Of a stretch of 64,000 bases of DNA, positions 33,741 to 45,212 are shown one piece after another. Below the pieces are notes generated by a model that was given only the letters and a program-made list of their open reading frames with translations, was not told the DNA's origin and did no database searches. This DNA comes from Pseudogracilibacillus sp. (GTDB lineage: Bacteria > Bacillota > Bacilli > Bacillales > Amphibacillaceae), in assembly GCA_026169815.1 (NCBI GenBank), contig JAPFDT010000052.1, forward strand, positions 1 through 64,000, given 5' to 3'. Position 1 is the stretch's first letter. Each line of letters begins with the position of its first letter. The position numbers and the translations under genes are program-made.

Positions 33741-36700
33741 CTACATGTTGCGGCGGTATTGGCCGCCGACTTCGTAAAGAGCTGTTGTTATTTGTCCTAA
33801 GCTAGCAACTTTTACAGTTTCCATTAACTCTGCAAAAATATTGCCATCTTCACTTGCTACTGTTTTTAAACGTTCAATTGCTTTACCTACATGCGCTTTG
33901 TTTTTTTCTTTAAATTGGTTTAAATTCGTAATTTGCTGTTCTTTTTCTTCTATCGTCGCTCGAGCTAATTCCATCGAATCAATATCTTCTTCTGTTGGTG
34001 GATTAGGATTTAAATATGTGTTTACACCAATGATCGGTAACTCACCAGAATGCTTTTTACTCTCATAATATAATGATTCTTCTTGGATTTTCCCACGCTG
34101 ATATTGTCTTTCCATCGCTCCAAGCACACCGCCACGATCATTCATCCGTTCAAACTCCTGTAATACAGCCTCTTCTACTAAGTCAGTTAACTCTTCAACG
34201 ATAAAAGAACCTTGTGTTGAATTTTCATTTTTAGTTAATCCAAACTCTTTGTTAATAATCATTTGAATCGCTAGCGCGCGACGCACTGACTCTTCAGTTG
34301 GTGTCGTAATTGCCTCGTCATAAGAATTTGTATGCAATGAGTTACAGTTATCTTGGATAGCAAGAAGCGCCTGTAATGTTGTACGAATATCATTAAAGTC
34401 AATTTCTTGAGCGTGTAAGGAACGACCAGACGTTTGGATATGATATTTTAATTTTTGGCTACGATCATTTGCTCCATACTTTTCCCTCATCGTTATCGCC
34501 CAAATTCTCCGAGCAACTCTACCAATGACTGTATATTCAGGGTCTAATCCGTTTGAGAAAAAGAATGATAAATTTCCTGCAAAATCATTAATATCCATTC
34601 CACGACTTAAATAGTATTCAACATACGTAAATCCATTCGCTAAAGTAAAGGCAAGTTGTGTAATCGGATTCGCTCCAGCTTCAGCGATATGGTAACCTGA
34701 AATCGAAACAGAATAGTAATTACGAACTGACTTTTCAATGAAGTATGATTGGATATCACCCATCATTCTTAAAGCAAACTCTGTAGAGAAGATGCACGTA
34801 TTTTGACCTTGGTCTTCTTTTAAAATATCTGCTTGCACTGTACCCCGAACTATTTGTAACGTTTTTTCACTAATCGATGTGGTTTCTTCTGGTGTTGGCT
34901 CTCTTCCTTCTTCTTGGACAAACTTTTCGAGTTGTTGCTCAATCGCTGTATTAAAAAACATCGCTAAAATAATCGGAGCAGGACCATTAATCGTCATCGA
35001 AACGGAAGTCGTTGGTGCAGTCAGATCAAACCCGTCGTACAGTTTCTTCATATCATCTAGTGTACAAACGTTAACTCCACTTTCTCCGACTTTCCCATAT
35101 ACATCAGGCTCATAAGCAGGGTCTTCACCGTATAATGTTACTGAATCAAAAGCAGTTGATAATCGTTTTGCTTGTTCTCCTTCTGATAAATAATGAAAAC
35201 GGCGATTCGTCCGGTCTGGAGTCCCTTCCCCAGCAAATTGCCTTGTCGGATCTTCTCCTTCACGTTTGAATGGGAAAACACCTGCTGTAAATGGAAAGTG
35301 CCCTGGAACATTTTCTTTATTTAACCACTTTACCCTATCGCCCCAATCGGTAAATGACGGGAACATCACTTTGGGAATTTTCAATCCTGATAATGATGTC
35401 GTAGTAATATCTAAAGACACCTCTTTATCACGTACTTTGAATGTAAACTGATCTTGACTATATCTTTTTCGCATGTCATCCCACGTCGATAATAGTTGCT
35501 GCGTTTGTTTTGACAATTTTTGCTCGTATGTTTTAATCACGTTATCTATCGTTGTTTCGGCTGCTTCATCTGCAATTAATTCTTTTGCACCTTGTAATTG
35601 ATAAAGTTTCCTAGCAATATCACTTTGTGTTTCTGTCGTTGCATGATAATGACGAACGATCGAACTAATTTCTCGTAAATAATGGATTCTATCATTTGGA
35701 ATAATCGTTTTTCGCTCTTCAGAAGTAACTTCTCCATCAAGTTCTGTCTGAATTTCCCAGCCATAGTCTTCTTGTAATTTTTCTAAAATAGCCATAAATA
35801 AAGCGTTCGTTCCTGGATCATTGAATTGACTAGCAATCGTACCATAAACAGGAAACGTTTCATGATTGGCTTGGAACAACATTCGACTACGTTCATACTG
35901 TTTACGCACTTGCTGAAACGCATCCATTGATCCGCGTTGTTCAAATTTATTTATTGCAATAAAATCCGCATAATCTATCATATCAATTTTCTCTAACTGA
36001 GTCGGCGCGCCGAATTCTGCTGTCATAACATACATTGATAAGTCTGTTATTTCTGTTATTTCTGCATCACCTTGCCCAATACCACTTGTTTCAACGATAA
36101 TAAAATCATAATCTGTTGCTCGTAACACATCCATTATTTCTGTCGTTGCAGATGAAAGCTCTGTTCGTGACCCTCGTGTTGCTAATGAACGCATATAGAC
36201 ACGGTCTGAAAATATCGCATTCATTCTAATCCTGTCTCCTAAAAGTGCACCACCTGTTTTACGTTTCGTTGGGTCAACTGAAATAATCGCAAGCTTTTTA
36301 TCAGTTGTTTCATTTAGGAAACGGCGAATTAATTCATCTGTTAACGAACTTTTCCCAGCTCCGCCTGTTCCAGTAATCCCTAACACCGGAATTTGTTTAT
36401 TCTTTTTATCTTGAAGCTGCTTTAATAATTGTTGTTTCGTTTCATCATCTTCTCCATGACGTTCAATATATGTTATCGCTCTAGCTATCGATAAACGTTG
36501 ACCTTTCAACAAACCTTGGACATCTTCTTCTAAAGAAAACGGCGTAGAAAAGTCAGCCATTTCTAACATGCGATTAATCATACCTTGTAAACCCATTGTT
36601 CTTCCATCTTCCGGTGAAAAAATCCAATCCACACCGTATTGTTGTAATTCTTTAGCTTCTTTCGGTAATATTGTCCCCCCACCGCCCCCGAACACTTTAA

Positions 36701-36983
36701 TATGACCTGCTCCATGCTTCTTTAATAAATCCACGATATATTTAAAGTATTCTATGTGACCGCCTTGGTAAGATGAAATGGCGATTGCTTGAGCATCTTC
36801 TTGAATCGCGGCAAACACTACTTCTTTTGCACTTCGATTATGACCTAAATGGATAACTTCCGCGCCACTCGATTGTAAAATTCTGCGCATAATATTAACA
36901 GAAGCATCATGACCATCGAATAAACTAGACGCTGTCACAAAACGTATATGATGCCTCGGTTTATATACCTCTATTTGTTCCAT
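33741..36983 (-). CDS. icmF: Fused isobutyryl-CoA mutase IcmF (B12-binding + G-protein chaperone + mutase)
   Basis: N-terminal B12 domain ([14 protein letters not shown]...[11 protein letters not shown]), P-loop [22 protein letters not shown], mutase domain ([58 protein letters not shown]). Confidence 0.93.
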   Translation of the reverse strand: MEQIEVYKPRHHIRFVTASSLFDGHDASVNIMRRILQSSGAEVIHLGHNRSAKEVVFAAIQEDAQAIAISSYQGGHIEYFKYIVDLLKKHGAGHIKVFGGGGGTILPKEAKELQQYGVDWIFSPEDGRTMGLQGMINRMLEMADFSTPFSLEEDVQGLLKGQRLSIARAITYIERHGEDDETKQQLLKQLQDKKNKQIPVLGITGTGGAGKSSLTDELIRRFLNETTDKKLAIISVDPTKRKTGGALLGDRIRMNAIFSDRVYMRSLATRGSRTELSSATTEIMDVLRATDYDFIIVETSGIGQGDAEITEITDLSMYVMTAEFGAPTQLEKIDMIDYADFIAINKFEQRGSMDAFQQVRKQYERSRMLFQANHETFPVYGTIASQFNDPGTNALFMAILEKLQEDYGWEIQTELDGEVTSEERKTIIPNDRIHYLREISSIVRHYHATTETQSDIARKLYQLQGAKELIADEAAETTIDNVIKTYEQKLSKQTQQLLSTWDDMRKRYSQDQFTFKVRDKEVSLDITTTSLSGLKIPKVMFPSFTDWGDRVKWLNKENVPGHFPFTAGVFPFKREGEDPTRQFAGEGTPDRTNRRFHYLSEGEQAKRLSTAFDSVTLYGEDPAYEPDVYGKVGESGVNVCTLDDMKKLYDGFDLTAPTTSVSMTINGPAPIILAMFFNTAIEQQLEKFVQEEGREPTPEETTSISEKTLQIVRGTVQADILKEDQGQNTCIFSTEFALRMMGDIQSYFIEKSVRNYYSVSISGYHIAEAGANPITQLAFTLANGFTYVEYYLSRGMDINDFAGNLSFFFSNGLDPEYTVIGRVARRIWAITMREKYGANDRSQKLKYHIQTSGRSLHAQEIDFNDIRTTLQALLAIQDNCNSLHTNSYDEAITTPTEESVRRALAIQMIINKEFGLTKNENSTQGSFIVEELTDLVEEAVLQEFERMNDRGGVLGAMERQYQRGKIQEESLYYESKKHSGELPIIGVNTYLNPNPPTEEDIDSMELARATIEEKEQQITNLNQFKEKNKAHVGKAIERLKTVASEDGNIFAELMETVKVASLGQITTALYEVGGQYRRNM

Positions 36984-37072
36984 TAATTTTCCCCCTTACT
37001 ATATTTTTATTTAATTATCATAAAAAGGCAGAAGTAATCTATTCACTACTTCCACCTTTCTTCTCACTGCAT

Positions 37073-37699
37073 TTATATTTCAGTCGCACTATATTGTATT
37101 GTTTGTAATAATAATTTTGTTTGCATAGCAATATATTGATCAATTGTATAATCCTTTTGTAGCAGCCAACGCCTAAAGCCCCACATATGACCTTGAACAA
37201 AAATATTATTGGCTAAAATATCCGCTTCTTCAGTTGTCATCTCACGCGGACTTGCTGCCATAATCGTGCGCTTTAACATAAGCACTTGCTCGCGTTCCGT
37301 TTGAAACACCTTTCGCTTCACTGTTTTATCTAACGATTTTATTTCTTGATATAAAATTAGTACTTCATCTTGCAAATCGTCAATAAATCGATAATAAGAA
37401 TCAATAATTAAGATTAAATCATCAAGGATAGGGTCATCTTTTTTTGTTAAAGTTGCCATATGTTGATAGACATGATCATTAATTGATTCATACACTAGTA
37501 TAAGTACATCCTCTTTCTTACGTATATATTCATATAATGTACCGATACTAAACCCAGCCTCTTTAGCTATTTCTCTCGTCGTTGTCCGATGAAATCCTTT
37601 TTGTTTAAATAAAGTAATTGCACTTTGGATAATTTCATTACGACGTTTTTTCACTAAGGTTACATCTTTAATAGAAGAGTTACTAGTACTTTCTTGCAT
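37073..37699 (-). CDS. TetR/AcrR family regulator (FadR-like)
   Basis: RRNEIIQSAITLFKQKGFHRTTTREIAKEAGFSIGTLYEYIRKKEDVL. Confidence 0.88.
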   Translation of the reverse strand: MQESTSNSSIKDVTLVKKRRNEIIQSAITLFKQKGFHRTTTREIAKEAGFSIGTLYEYIRKKEDVLILVYESINDHVYQHMATLTKKDDPILDDLILIIDSYYRFIDDLQDEVLILYQEIKSLDKTVKRKVFQTEREQVLMLKRTIMAASPREMTTEEADILANNIFVQGHMWGFRRWLLQKDYTIDQYIAMQTKLLLQTIQYSATEI

Positions 37700-37721
37700 A
37701 ATCCTTCCTCCCTCTACTAAA

Positions 37722-38864
37722 TTAGCTCGTTACTGATCTACCAATAACTAGACGCTGGATTTCATTTGTTCCTTCGTAAATTTGTGTGATTTTAGCATCT
37801 CGCATATAACGTTCGACAGGATAATCTTTCGTATAACCATACCCACCAAAAATTTGTACTGCTTCTACGGTATGACGCATTGCCGCATCCCCTGCATACA
37901 ATTTCGCCATTGCTGAAGCGTCACTATAAGGCTTATCTTCACTTTCAAGCCAAGCTGCACGATAAGTTAATAATCTTGCTGCTTCTGTTTCTGTAGCCAT
38001 ATCAGCTAACTTAAATGAAATACCTTGATTATGTGCAATTGGTTTACCAAATTGTTCACGTTCTTTTGCATAGTTAACTGCTGCATCTAAAGCACCTTGA
38101 GCAATACCTACAGCTTGAGCGGCAATTCCACTACGACCACCATCTAATGTCGTCATCGCAATCTTAAACCCTTCACCTTCTGCTCCTAACATGTTCGCTT
38201 TTGGAATTCGACAGTTTTCAAAAATTAATTCAGTCGTTGGTGAAGAACGAATGCCCAATTTCTTTTCTTTTTTTCCACACTCAAATCCAGGTGTATCTTT
38301 TTCAACGATAAAAGCTGAAATTCCTCGATGTCTAGCATCCATGTCTGTCTTAGCAAAAACAACATAAATGTCAGCTACTCCACCGTTTGTAATCCATACT
38401 TTGTTACCATTTAAAATATAATCATCGCCGTCTTCTTTTGCAGTCAGTTTCATCGATGCTACATCACTACCTGCACCTGGTTCTGATAGTGCGTATGCGC
38501 CTAGTGCTGAACCCTCTGCTAAACGTTTCAGAAATGTTTGTTTCTGCTCTTCGTTTCCATATTTATAAATTGGCCAACTCGCTAATGAAACGTGTGCTGA
38601 TAATGTAACACCAACTGATGCACATACTCTTGATAATTCCTCAACCGCTATAACATAACTAAGATAATCTGCACCAATTCCACCATATTCTTCAGGCCAA
38701 GGAATTCCTGTTAGGCCTAATGCTGCCATTTGATCAAATATCTCTCTATCAAAACGCTCTTCTTCATCTCTTTCTGCCGCTGTTGGTTCTACTTCCTTTT
38801 CAGCAAACTCACGCACCATGCGTTTTAGCATCTGTTGTTCATCTGTTAATTCAAACTGCATCAA
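37722..38864 (-). CDS. Acyl-CoA dehydrogenase
   Basis: [72 protein letters not shown]. Confidence 0.94.
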   Translation of the reverse strand: MMQFELTDEQQMLKRMVREFAEKEVEPTAAERDEEERFDREIFDQMAALGLTGIPWPEEYGGIGADYLSYVIAVEELSRVCASVGVTLSAHVSLASWPIYKYGNEEQKQTFLKRLAEGSALGAYALSEPGAGSDVASMKLTAKEDGDDYILNGNKVWITNGGVADIYVVFAKTDMDARHRGISAFIVEKDTPGFECGKKEKKLGIRSSPTTELIFENCRIPKANMLGAEGEGFKIAMTTLDGGRSGIAAQAVGIAQGALDAAVNYAKEREQFGKPIAHNQGISFKLADMATETEAARLLTYRAAWLESEDKPYSDASAMAKLYAGDAAMRHTVEAVQIFGGYGYTKDYPVERYMRDAKITQIYEGTNEIQRLVIGRSVTS

Positions 38865-38902
38865 TAACCACTCCTTTTAATATGTATCTCTTTTTGCTAG
38901 CA

Positions 38903-40036
38903 TTACAACATGTTTTTACTGATTACTATTTTTTGAATTTCATTCGTTCCTTCATAGATTTCGGTTACTTTTGCATCTCTAAAATAACGCTCAACTGGAT
39001 AATCTTCTGTATAACCATAACCACCAAAGATTTGTACTGCTTCAATACTAACCTCTCGAGCTGTCTGTGCAGCTAACAGCTTTGCCATAGACACTTCTTT
39101 TCTACACGGTATTTCTCGGTGAATATAATCGGCGGCACGATAGACTAATAGCTTTGCTGCTTCTACCTTTGTTTTCATATCAGCAATTTTAAATGTAATT
39201 GCTTGATGCTGTGAGATCGCTTTTCCGAATTGTTCACGTTCTTTTGCATAAGCAATTGCGTAATCTAGCGCCCCTTCAGCAATACCAAGTGCTTGAGCAG
39301 CAATCCCGATTCTACCAATATTTAAATTAGCCATCGCGATATTAAAACCTTTTCCTTCCTCACCAAGTAATTGATTGTATGAAATACGACATTTATCAAA
39401 ATTTAATGTAACAGTACTTGTGCCTCGTAGCCCCATCTTTTTTTCATTTTTACCGATCGATAAACCTGGTGTATCCTTTTCTACGATAAAAGCACAAACA
39501 CCGACATCATCTAAGCGAGCAAATGTAATAAACGTGTCTGCTTCTAATCCATTTGTGATGAAAATTTTTGAACCATTTAATATATAATCTGTACCATCTT
39601 TTGTAGCACGCATCTTTATACTACCTGCATCTGAACCAGCTTGAGATTCTGTTAAGGCAAAGGCACCTAAATATTCCCCACTAGCTAATTTAGGTAAGTA
39701 ATATTCTTTTTGTTCCTCTGTTCCAAAATAAAAAATCGGATTCGTACCAACTGATGTGTGAACAGACAAAATAACGCCAATTGCAGCGCTCACTTTCGAC
39801 ATTTCGTGAATCGCTATAATATAGGAAGTGAAATCCATTCCACTACCACCATATTTCGTTGGTATTGGGATACCCATAAGACCAAGCTCTCCCATTTTTT
39901 GAATCACTCGTTTCGGGAAGTGATGTTGCTCCATTCTTGTAACCTCTGGCTGGATTTCTTCTTGTGCAAAATCCCGAACTAACTTTTGCATCATCTTTTG
40001 TTCATCTGTTACATGGAGATCCACTATAATCATCAC
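38903..40036 (-). CDS. Acyl-CoA dehydrogenase (second paralogue)
   Basis: [55 protein letters not shown]. Confidence 0.94.
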   Translation of the reverse strand: MMIIVDLHVTDEQKMMQKLVRDFAQEEIQPEVTRMEQHHFPKRVIQKMGELGLMGIPIPTKYGGSGMDFTSYIIAIHEMSKVSAAIGVILSVHTSVGTNPIFYFGTEEQKEYYLPKLASGEYLGAFALTESQAGSDAGSIKMRATKDGTDYILNGSKIFITNGLEADTFITFARLDDVGVCAFIVEKDTPGLSIGKNEKKMGLRGTSTVTLNFDKCRISYNQLLGEEGKGFNIAMANLNIGRIGIAAQALGIAEGALDYAIAYAKEREQFGKAISQHQAITFKIADMKTKVEAAKLLVYRAADYIHREIPCRKEVSMAKLLAAQTAREVSIEAVQIFGGYGYTEDYPVERYFRDAKVTEIYEGTNEIQKIVISKNML

Positions 40037-40050
40037 CTTTCGACTAGTCG

Positions 40051-40911
40051 TTATTCATACGTATAAAATCCGCGTCCTGACTTCTTTCCATACCAACCCG
40101 CCTGTACGTATTGACGTAATAAAGGACACGGTCGATACTTGCTATCACCGAAACCTTCATGTAATACTTCCATAATGTACAAACACGTATCTAAACCGAT
40201 AAAATCAGCTAACGTTAAAGGACCCATTGGATGATTCATACCTAATTTCATCACAGTATCAACATCTTCTGGTGTGGCAATCCCTTCATAGACGGTATAA
40301 ATTGCTTCATTAATCATCGGCATTAAAACACGATTAGCGACAAATCCTGGAAAATCATTTACTTCTACCGATGTTTTGTTCAACTGCTTTGTGACGTCTG
40401 CAATAGTTTGATATGTTTCATCATCCGTCTGCAAAGCACGAATAATTTCGACTAATTTCATTACAGGTACAGGATTCATAAAATGCATACCAATCACTTT
40501 TTCAGGACGTTTCGTTACAGCGGCTATTTCTGTTATTGGTAATGACGATGTATTAGTCGCTAAAATTGTATGTGCTGGAACGATACTATCTAACTGTTTA
40601 AATATTTCTTGTTTTACGTTCATATTTTCAATAACCGCTTCAATGACAATATCTACTTGTTCAGCTTCTTGTATATCGTTAGCACGTTGCAATAAGTTGT
40701 GCGTTTTATCTTTATCTGCTTCTGTCATACGTTCTTTAGCGACCGCTCGTTCTAGTCTTTTTTCAATTGATGTTAAACCAGATTTTACTGCGAGTGCATC
40801 TTGATCATATAACAACACTTGATAACCTGCTTGTGCACATACTTGAGCAATTCCAGCCCCCATTTGACCGGCACCTATGACCATGATTTTTTGGACAGTC
40901 AAGCTTATCAC
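40051..40911 (-). CDS. 3-hydroxybutyryl-CoA dehydrogenase
   Basis: VIGAGQMGAGIAQVCAQAGYQV, GMHFMNPVPVMKLVEIIR, DFPGFVANRVLMPMINEAI. Confidence 0.94.
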   Translation of the reverse strand: MISLTVQKIMVIGAGQMGAGIAQVCAQAGYQVLLYDQDALAVKSGLTSIEKRLERAVAKERMTEADKDKTHNLLQRANDIQEAEQVDIVIEAVIENMNVKQEIFKQLDSIVPAHTILATNTSSLPITEIAAVTKRPEKVIGMHFMNPVPVMKLVEIIRALQTDDETYQTIADVTKQLNKTSVEVNDFPGFVANRVLMPMINEAIYTVYEGIATPEDVDTVMKLGMNHPMGPLTLADFIGLDTCLYIMEVLHEGFGDSKYRPCPLLRQYVQAGWYGKKSGRGFYTYE

Positions 40912-40918
40912 CTCGTTT

Positions 40919-42106
40919 TTATTGTTTTGGTACTTCGATTAAAATAGCATCTCCTTGCCCACCGCCACTACAAATCGCCGCTATTCCTAAACCACCACCA
41001 CGACGTTGTAATTCATGAATTAATGTTAAAACGATTCTTGCGCCACTTGCACCAATTGGGTGTCCTAAGGCAACTGCTCCTCCATTAACATTAATTTTAT
41101 CTGGATTTAATCCTGCAATTTGCATACTAGCTAAAGATACAACTGCAAAAGCTTCATTTATTTCAAATAAATCTATATCCTCTTTTATCTTTCCTGATTT
41201 TTCTAACAATTCATTAATAACAATTCCTGGAGTTTGGGGAAAATCTTTTGCTTCAACAGCAACTTCTGCATGTGCAAGTACTGTCGCTATTGGTGCTTTC
41301 CCTATTTCTTGTGCCTTTTTATCGGACATAACGACAAAAGCACATGCCCCATCATTAATTCCTGGTGCATTTCCAGCAGTTATTGTACCGTTTTTTCCAA
41401 ATGCAGGTCGCAATGTACTTAACGTTTCTACAGTAGTTTCTTTTCGTGGTGCTTCATCATTTTCAACTGTAATCGGGTCCCCTCTTCTTTGCGGAACTGC
41501 TACAGGAATAATTTCTTCTTTAAACTTGCCACTTTCAATCGCTTCTACTGCGCGTCGATGACTACGATAAGCCCATTCGTCTTGCGCTTGACGATCTACT
41601 TGGAAAGAGTCGGCCGTATCATTTCCGTATGTCCCCATGTGAACATTATTAAATGAACATGTTAAACCGTCGTGTACCATCATATCAATTGCTTGTTTAT
41701 CGCCCATACGATAACCCCATCTAGCATCAGGTAAAAAGTACGGCGCATTACTCATACTTTCCATACCACCAGCAACAATGACATCTTCATCACCTAAACG
41801 AATTAATTGATTAGCTAACGTTAGACTTCTTAGCCCTGATGCACATACTTTATTAATCGTCTCTGTTTTTACATTCCAAGGAATTCCTGCTTCTCTTGCC
41901 GCTTGCCTAGAAGGAATTTGACCTTGCCCACCTTGTAACACATTTCCCATAATAACTTCATCAATAGCATCAAGTTCAATGCCTGCTCGTTCAATCGCTC
42001 CTTTTATCGCCACTCCACCTAATTGTGAAGCAGTTAACGGGCGTAATGAACCACCAAATTTACCGAAAGGTGTTCTAGCTCCAGCAACAATCACTGTTTT
42101 TTGCAT
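40919..42106 (-). CDS. Acetyl-CoA acetyltransferase (thiolase)
   Basis: VIVAGARTPFGKFGGSL, INKVCASGLRSLTLA, NVNGGAVALGHPIGASGARI, CSGGGQGDA. Confidence 0.95.
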   Translation of the reverse strand: MQKTVIVAGARTPFGKFGGSLRPLTASQLGGVAIKGAIERAGIELDAIDEVIMGNVLQGGQGQIPSRQAAREAGIPWNVKTETINKVCASGLRSLTLANQLIRLGDEDVIVAGGMESMSNAPYFLPDARWGYRMGDKQAIDMMVHDGLTCSFNNVHMGTYGNDTADSFQVDRQAQDEWAYRSHRRAVEAIESGKFKEEIIPVAVPQRRGDPITVENDEAPRKETTVETLSTLRPAFGKNGTITAGNAPGINDGACAFVVMSDKKAQEIGKAPIATVLAHAEVAVEAKDFPQTPGIVINELLEKSGKIKEDIDLFEINEAFAVVSLASMQIAGLNPDKINVNGGAVALGHPIGASGARIVLTLIHELQRRGGGLGIAAICSGGGQGDAILIEVPKQ

Positions 42107-42156
42107 ATAGACATCTCCTTATTATTTAAAAATACAGAGATTATTTCACTAATCTC

Positions 42157-42196
42157 ATTATACATGACAACGCTTTCTTTTGTCGAACGAACGCTC
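42157..42196 (-). promoter_or_regulatory. Promoter of thiolase operon with overlapping operator-like motif
   Basis: Minus strand TCGACA-18 nt-TATAAT; imperfect palindrome GAGCGTTCGTTC (42196-42185) abuts the -35; GAGATTA-N6-TAATCTC (42137-42156) follows the -10. Confidence 0.45.
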
Positions 42197-42209
42197 AATC
42201 AATATTGAT

Positions 42210-42265
42210 AAAAAAGACTAGAACAAAACTTTTTAAATATATAAGTATGTTTTGTCCCAGTCTCG
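42210..42265 (-). terminator. Terminator after the Fe-S oxidoreductase gene
   Basis: Minus strand AGACTGGGACAAAAC ... GTTTTGTTCTAGTCT-TTTTT. Confidence 0.8.
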
Positions 42266-42271
42266 TTGTAT

Positions 42272-44383
42272 TTATGCTGTTTTTTCTTCTTCTTTTGCAA
42301 ACACAGACAATGCTAGAATTTCCGCAACGTCCATTGTACTAATATCTTCATCAACATCTTTTGCTTTCGTTCCGTCACTTAACATTGTTAAACAGAATGG
42401 ACAAGCACTTGAAATCATTGTCGGTTCTACTTCTAACGCTTGTTCTGTTCGAGCAACGTTAATACGATTCCCTGTATCTTCTTCAGACCACATGAGTCCT
42501 CCACCAGCTCCACAGCACATACCGTTTTCTTTCGTACGTACCATTTCAACTAATTCTAAACCTGGAATCGCATTTAAAATTTCACGAGGTGGATCGTACA
42601 CATTGTTGTAACGCCCTAAGTAACAAGAATCGTGATACGTTAATCGGTGTTCAATTCGACCTTTTGGTTGTAATTTTCCTTGTTGCACTAAGTCATATAA
42701 CATTTGTGTATGGTGAATAACTTCCTCTGCTTCATAACCAAAATCCGGATATTCATTTTTGAATATATTATAAGCATGAGGGTCGATTGTCACGATTTTT
42801 GTAACACCGTTTTTCTCAAACTCTTTAATATTTTTCTCCGCAATTTCTTGGAATAAGAACTCGTTACCAATTCGACGTGCAGTATCGCCTGAGTTCGCCT
42901 CTTTATTTCCTAAAATCGCAAACTTCACACCAGCTTCATTCATTAATTTTGCAAAATCTAAAGCGATTTTTTGACTGCGGCTATCGTAAGCTCCCATAGA
43001 ACTGACCCAGAATAAATACTCGAATTCTTCGCCAGCTTTTTTAAGTTCTTTAACTGTCGGAATGTGTGCATCCTCATCTAATTCACGCCATTTGATACGG
43101 TCTTTTTTCGATAAGCCCCAAGGGTTTCCTTGACGTTCGATGTTCATAACCGCACGTTGTTGTTCAGGGTCCATCTTTCCTTCTGTCATGACTAAGTAAC
43201 GACGCATATCAATGATTTGTCCAACATGTTCATTCATAACGGGACAAGCATCCTCACAGTTACGGCATGTTGTACAACCAGCCAGTTCCTCTTCTGTAAT
43301 AACATCACCAATCATACTAATTGGAGCCATCGCCGCTGCTGCTTCTTCGCGTCCCATACTAGAATATTGATTCGGTCCTTTATCACCGAAAGCCATCGCT
43401 GGAACCCAAGCCGCTTTACCTGTTACTGCTGCTCCTTTATCATTTAAATGATCACGTAATTTAATCATAATATCCATTGGTGACAACATTTTTCCTGTTG
43501 TTGCGGCTGGACATACATCTGTACAACGTCCACACTCAACACAAGAATAAAAATCTAACATCTGTCGTTGATCAAAATCTTCTACTTTTCCAACTCCAAA
43601 AGAAATATCTTCTTCATCAGCATCTTCATCTATATCAAAACTAATTGTTTTCATTTTTCCTGGTACACGATTACTAATGAATACGTTTACAGGAGCTGCG
43701 ATTAAGTGTGCGTGTTTTGATTGTGGAACATAAACTAAGAATACTAAAATGGTAATAGTATGTATCCACCAAAATACGAAAAACAGAACCATCGCTGCTG
43801 TAGGTGATAGCCAACTAAATATAAAGGCTATGGCACTTGCTATTGGTTGTGTCCACGTTAAAGCCGCCTCTTCCCAAAGTAACATCATACCATTTCCTAA
43901 TAATACAGATAGCATTAATGTCCCAATAAAAATTAATACAAGACCCGCATACCAACCACGTTTTAAACGAACTAACTTTTCAATATAACGACGATAAAAT
44001 GCCCAAATGACAGCAATTAAAATCGTTAATGTAACGATTTCTTGGAAAAATGTAAACCCTGGATATAATGCTCCAAAAGGTAAATGATTTCCTGGTGCTA
44101 ATCCTTTAATAAACATGTCGATTGCACCAAATTGTACTAAAATAAATCCATAGAACATCATCACGTGAATAATTCCGGATTTCTTATCTTTTAATAGTTT
44201 CGATTGTCCGAAAACAATATGCCATACATCACGTAAACGTTCTTTTAAAGCTAAATCAAACTCTGTTTCCTTCCCTAATCTCATGTAGGTAATTCTTGTA
44301 GCTACTGCTTTAGCGAATAAAAATAACCCATATGCTGTCACTAAAATGAAAGCGATTAAATTAATGAGTAAAAAAGTGTCCAC
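42272..44383 (-). CDS. Membrane (Fe-S)-binding oxidoreductase, heterodisulfide-reductase related (YwjF-like)
   Basis: N-terminal TM region, two 4Fe-4S motifs (CVECGRCTDVCP, CTTCRNCEDACP) and CCG domains (SCYLGRYNN, CCGAGGGLMW). Confidence 0.9.
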   Translation of the reverse strand: MDTFLLINLIAFILVTAYGLFLFAKAVATRITYMRLGKETEFDLALKERLRDVWHIVFGQSKLLKDKKSGIIHVMMFYGFILVQFGAIDMFIKGLAPGNHLPFGALYPGFTFFQEIVTLTILIAVIWAFYRRYIEKLVRLKRGWYAGLVLIFIGTLMLSVLLGNGMMLLWEEAALTWTQPIASAIAFIFSWLSPTAAMVLFFVFWWIHTITILVFLVYVPQSKHAHLIAAPVNVFISNRVPGKMKTISFDIDEDADEEDISFGVGKVEDFDQRQMLDFYSCVECGRCTDVCPAATTGKMLSPMDIMIKLRDHLNDKGAAVTGKAAWVPAMAFGDKGPNQYSSMGREEAAAAMAPISMIGDVITEEELAGCTTCRNCEDACPVMNEHVGQIIDMRRYLVMTEGKMDPEQQRAVMNIERQGNPWGLSKKDRIKWRELDEDAHIPTVKELKKAGEEFEYLFWVSSMGAYDSRSQKIALDFAKLMNEAGVKFAILGNKEANSGDTARRIGNEFLFQEIAEKNIKEFEKNGVTKIVTIDPHAYNIFKNEYPDFGYEAEEVIHHTQMLYDLVQQGKLQPKGRIEHRLTYHDSCYLGRYNNVYDPPREILNAIPGLELVEMVRTKENGMCCGAGGGLMWSEEDTGNRINVARTEQALEVEPTMISSACPFCLTMLSDGTKAKDVDEDISTMDVAEILALSVFAKEEEKTA

Positions 44384-44501
44384 TTTGTCTCCCCCTTTTA
44401 GATGAATAGTTTATAATAGACTGATAACGTTTACATTAAACAATAAATTTTGCACAATGTAATTCATCAGCTAAATCAGTCCGATAACACTTATTAAATC
44501 T

Positions 44502-44531
44502 ATTCTAAATCATGAATGACCATTCAGTCAA
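44502..44531 (-). promoter_or_regulatory. Promoter with embedded FadR-like box upstream of the Fe-S oxidoreductase
   Basis: Minus strand TTGACT-18 nt-TAGAAT; TGAATGACCATTCAGTCA (44513-44530) differs at 2 positions from the FadR (YsiA) box TGAATGAMTANTCATTCA. Confidence 0.6.
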
Positions 44532-44747
44532 TACATATTATAAAATTTTGACAATTAAATTTATTTTTAACTTTAATTTAATGTTCAAAACACATGATAT
44601 AAGTGCATTATAAATACCATATGAGCATTATTTTTAATATGGTTTTTAAAACGTAAACAGCAACGTAATTATTTGTAATTTAATTAAAAAACAATTGTGC
44701 GAAACCTTTTCGCGGAATAATACTATAAATAACACTCTAACAATATA

Positions 44748-44787
44748 CAAAAAAACCTTTTCCTACCAAAGCAAGAAAAGGTTTTGA
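44748..44787 (-). terminator. Terminator at the end of the heme locus
   Basis: Minus strand AAAACCTTTTC ... GAAAAGGTTTTTTTGT. Confidence 0.75.
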
Positions 44788-44848
44788 ATCTGCTAATATA
44801 ATATTAACTTTTTGCATTTTATACACTATTAATTTAATTAAATTTGAA

Positions 44849-45212
44849 CTATGTTAATAAAAATCCACCAATCTCTGCATGACAAATCAGCGAAATACCA
44901 TGAGGGTCTTTTGAATAGAACCCATTAGAGTGTTGCTTGGGGATACTTGTAGTGATTTCTGTTTTTTTCAGGGATTTCCGCAGCAAGAATGTTCATATGT
45001 GCATTCCGGTCTCATAATCATTCCACGATTTCTTGGTTTCCTGTATGAACTCCTGCACCTATCGCACTTTCCCAATCTCCTTCTCCCCAATTAATGACAG
45101 AATGAAGTAATGCTGGCTCTATTTCTAAAAGTCTTTTCACTTCTTCTAAATTACCGTGCGCTGCAATAATAAATTCTTTTACAAGGACTAAATCTAATGG
45201 TTTCTTTTTCAT
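44849..45212 (-). pseudogene. Decayed ankyrin-repeat protein gene (intact N-terminus, frameshifted/deleted middle, recognisable C-terminal remnant)
   Basis: ORF 45212-45018 gives MKKKPLDLVLVKEFIIAAHGNLEEVKRLLEIEPALLHSVINWGEGDWESAIGAGVHTGNQEIVE*; downstream in another frame ...NGFYSKDPHGISLICHAEIGGFLLT* (ends 44849), resembling the PHGIxLIxHAxxGG tail of such proteins. Confidence 0.65.
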
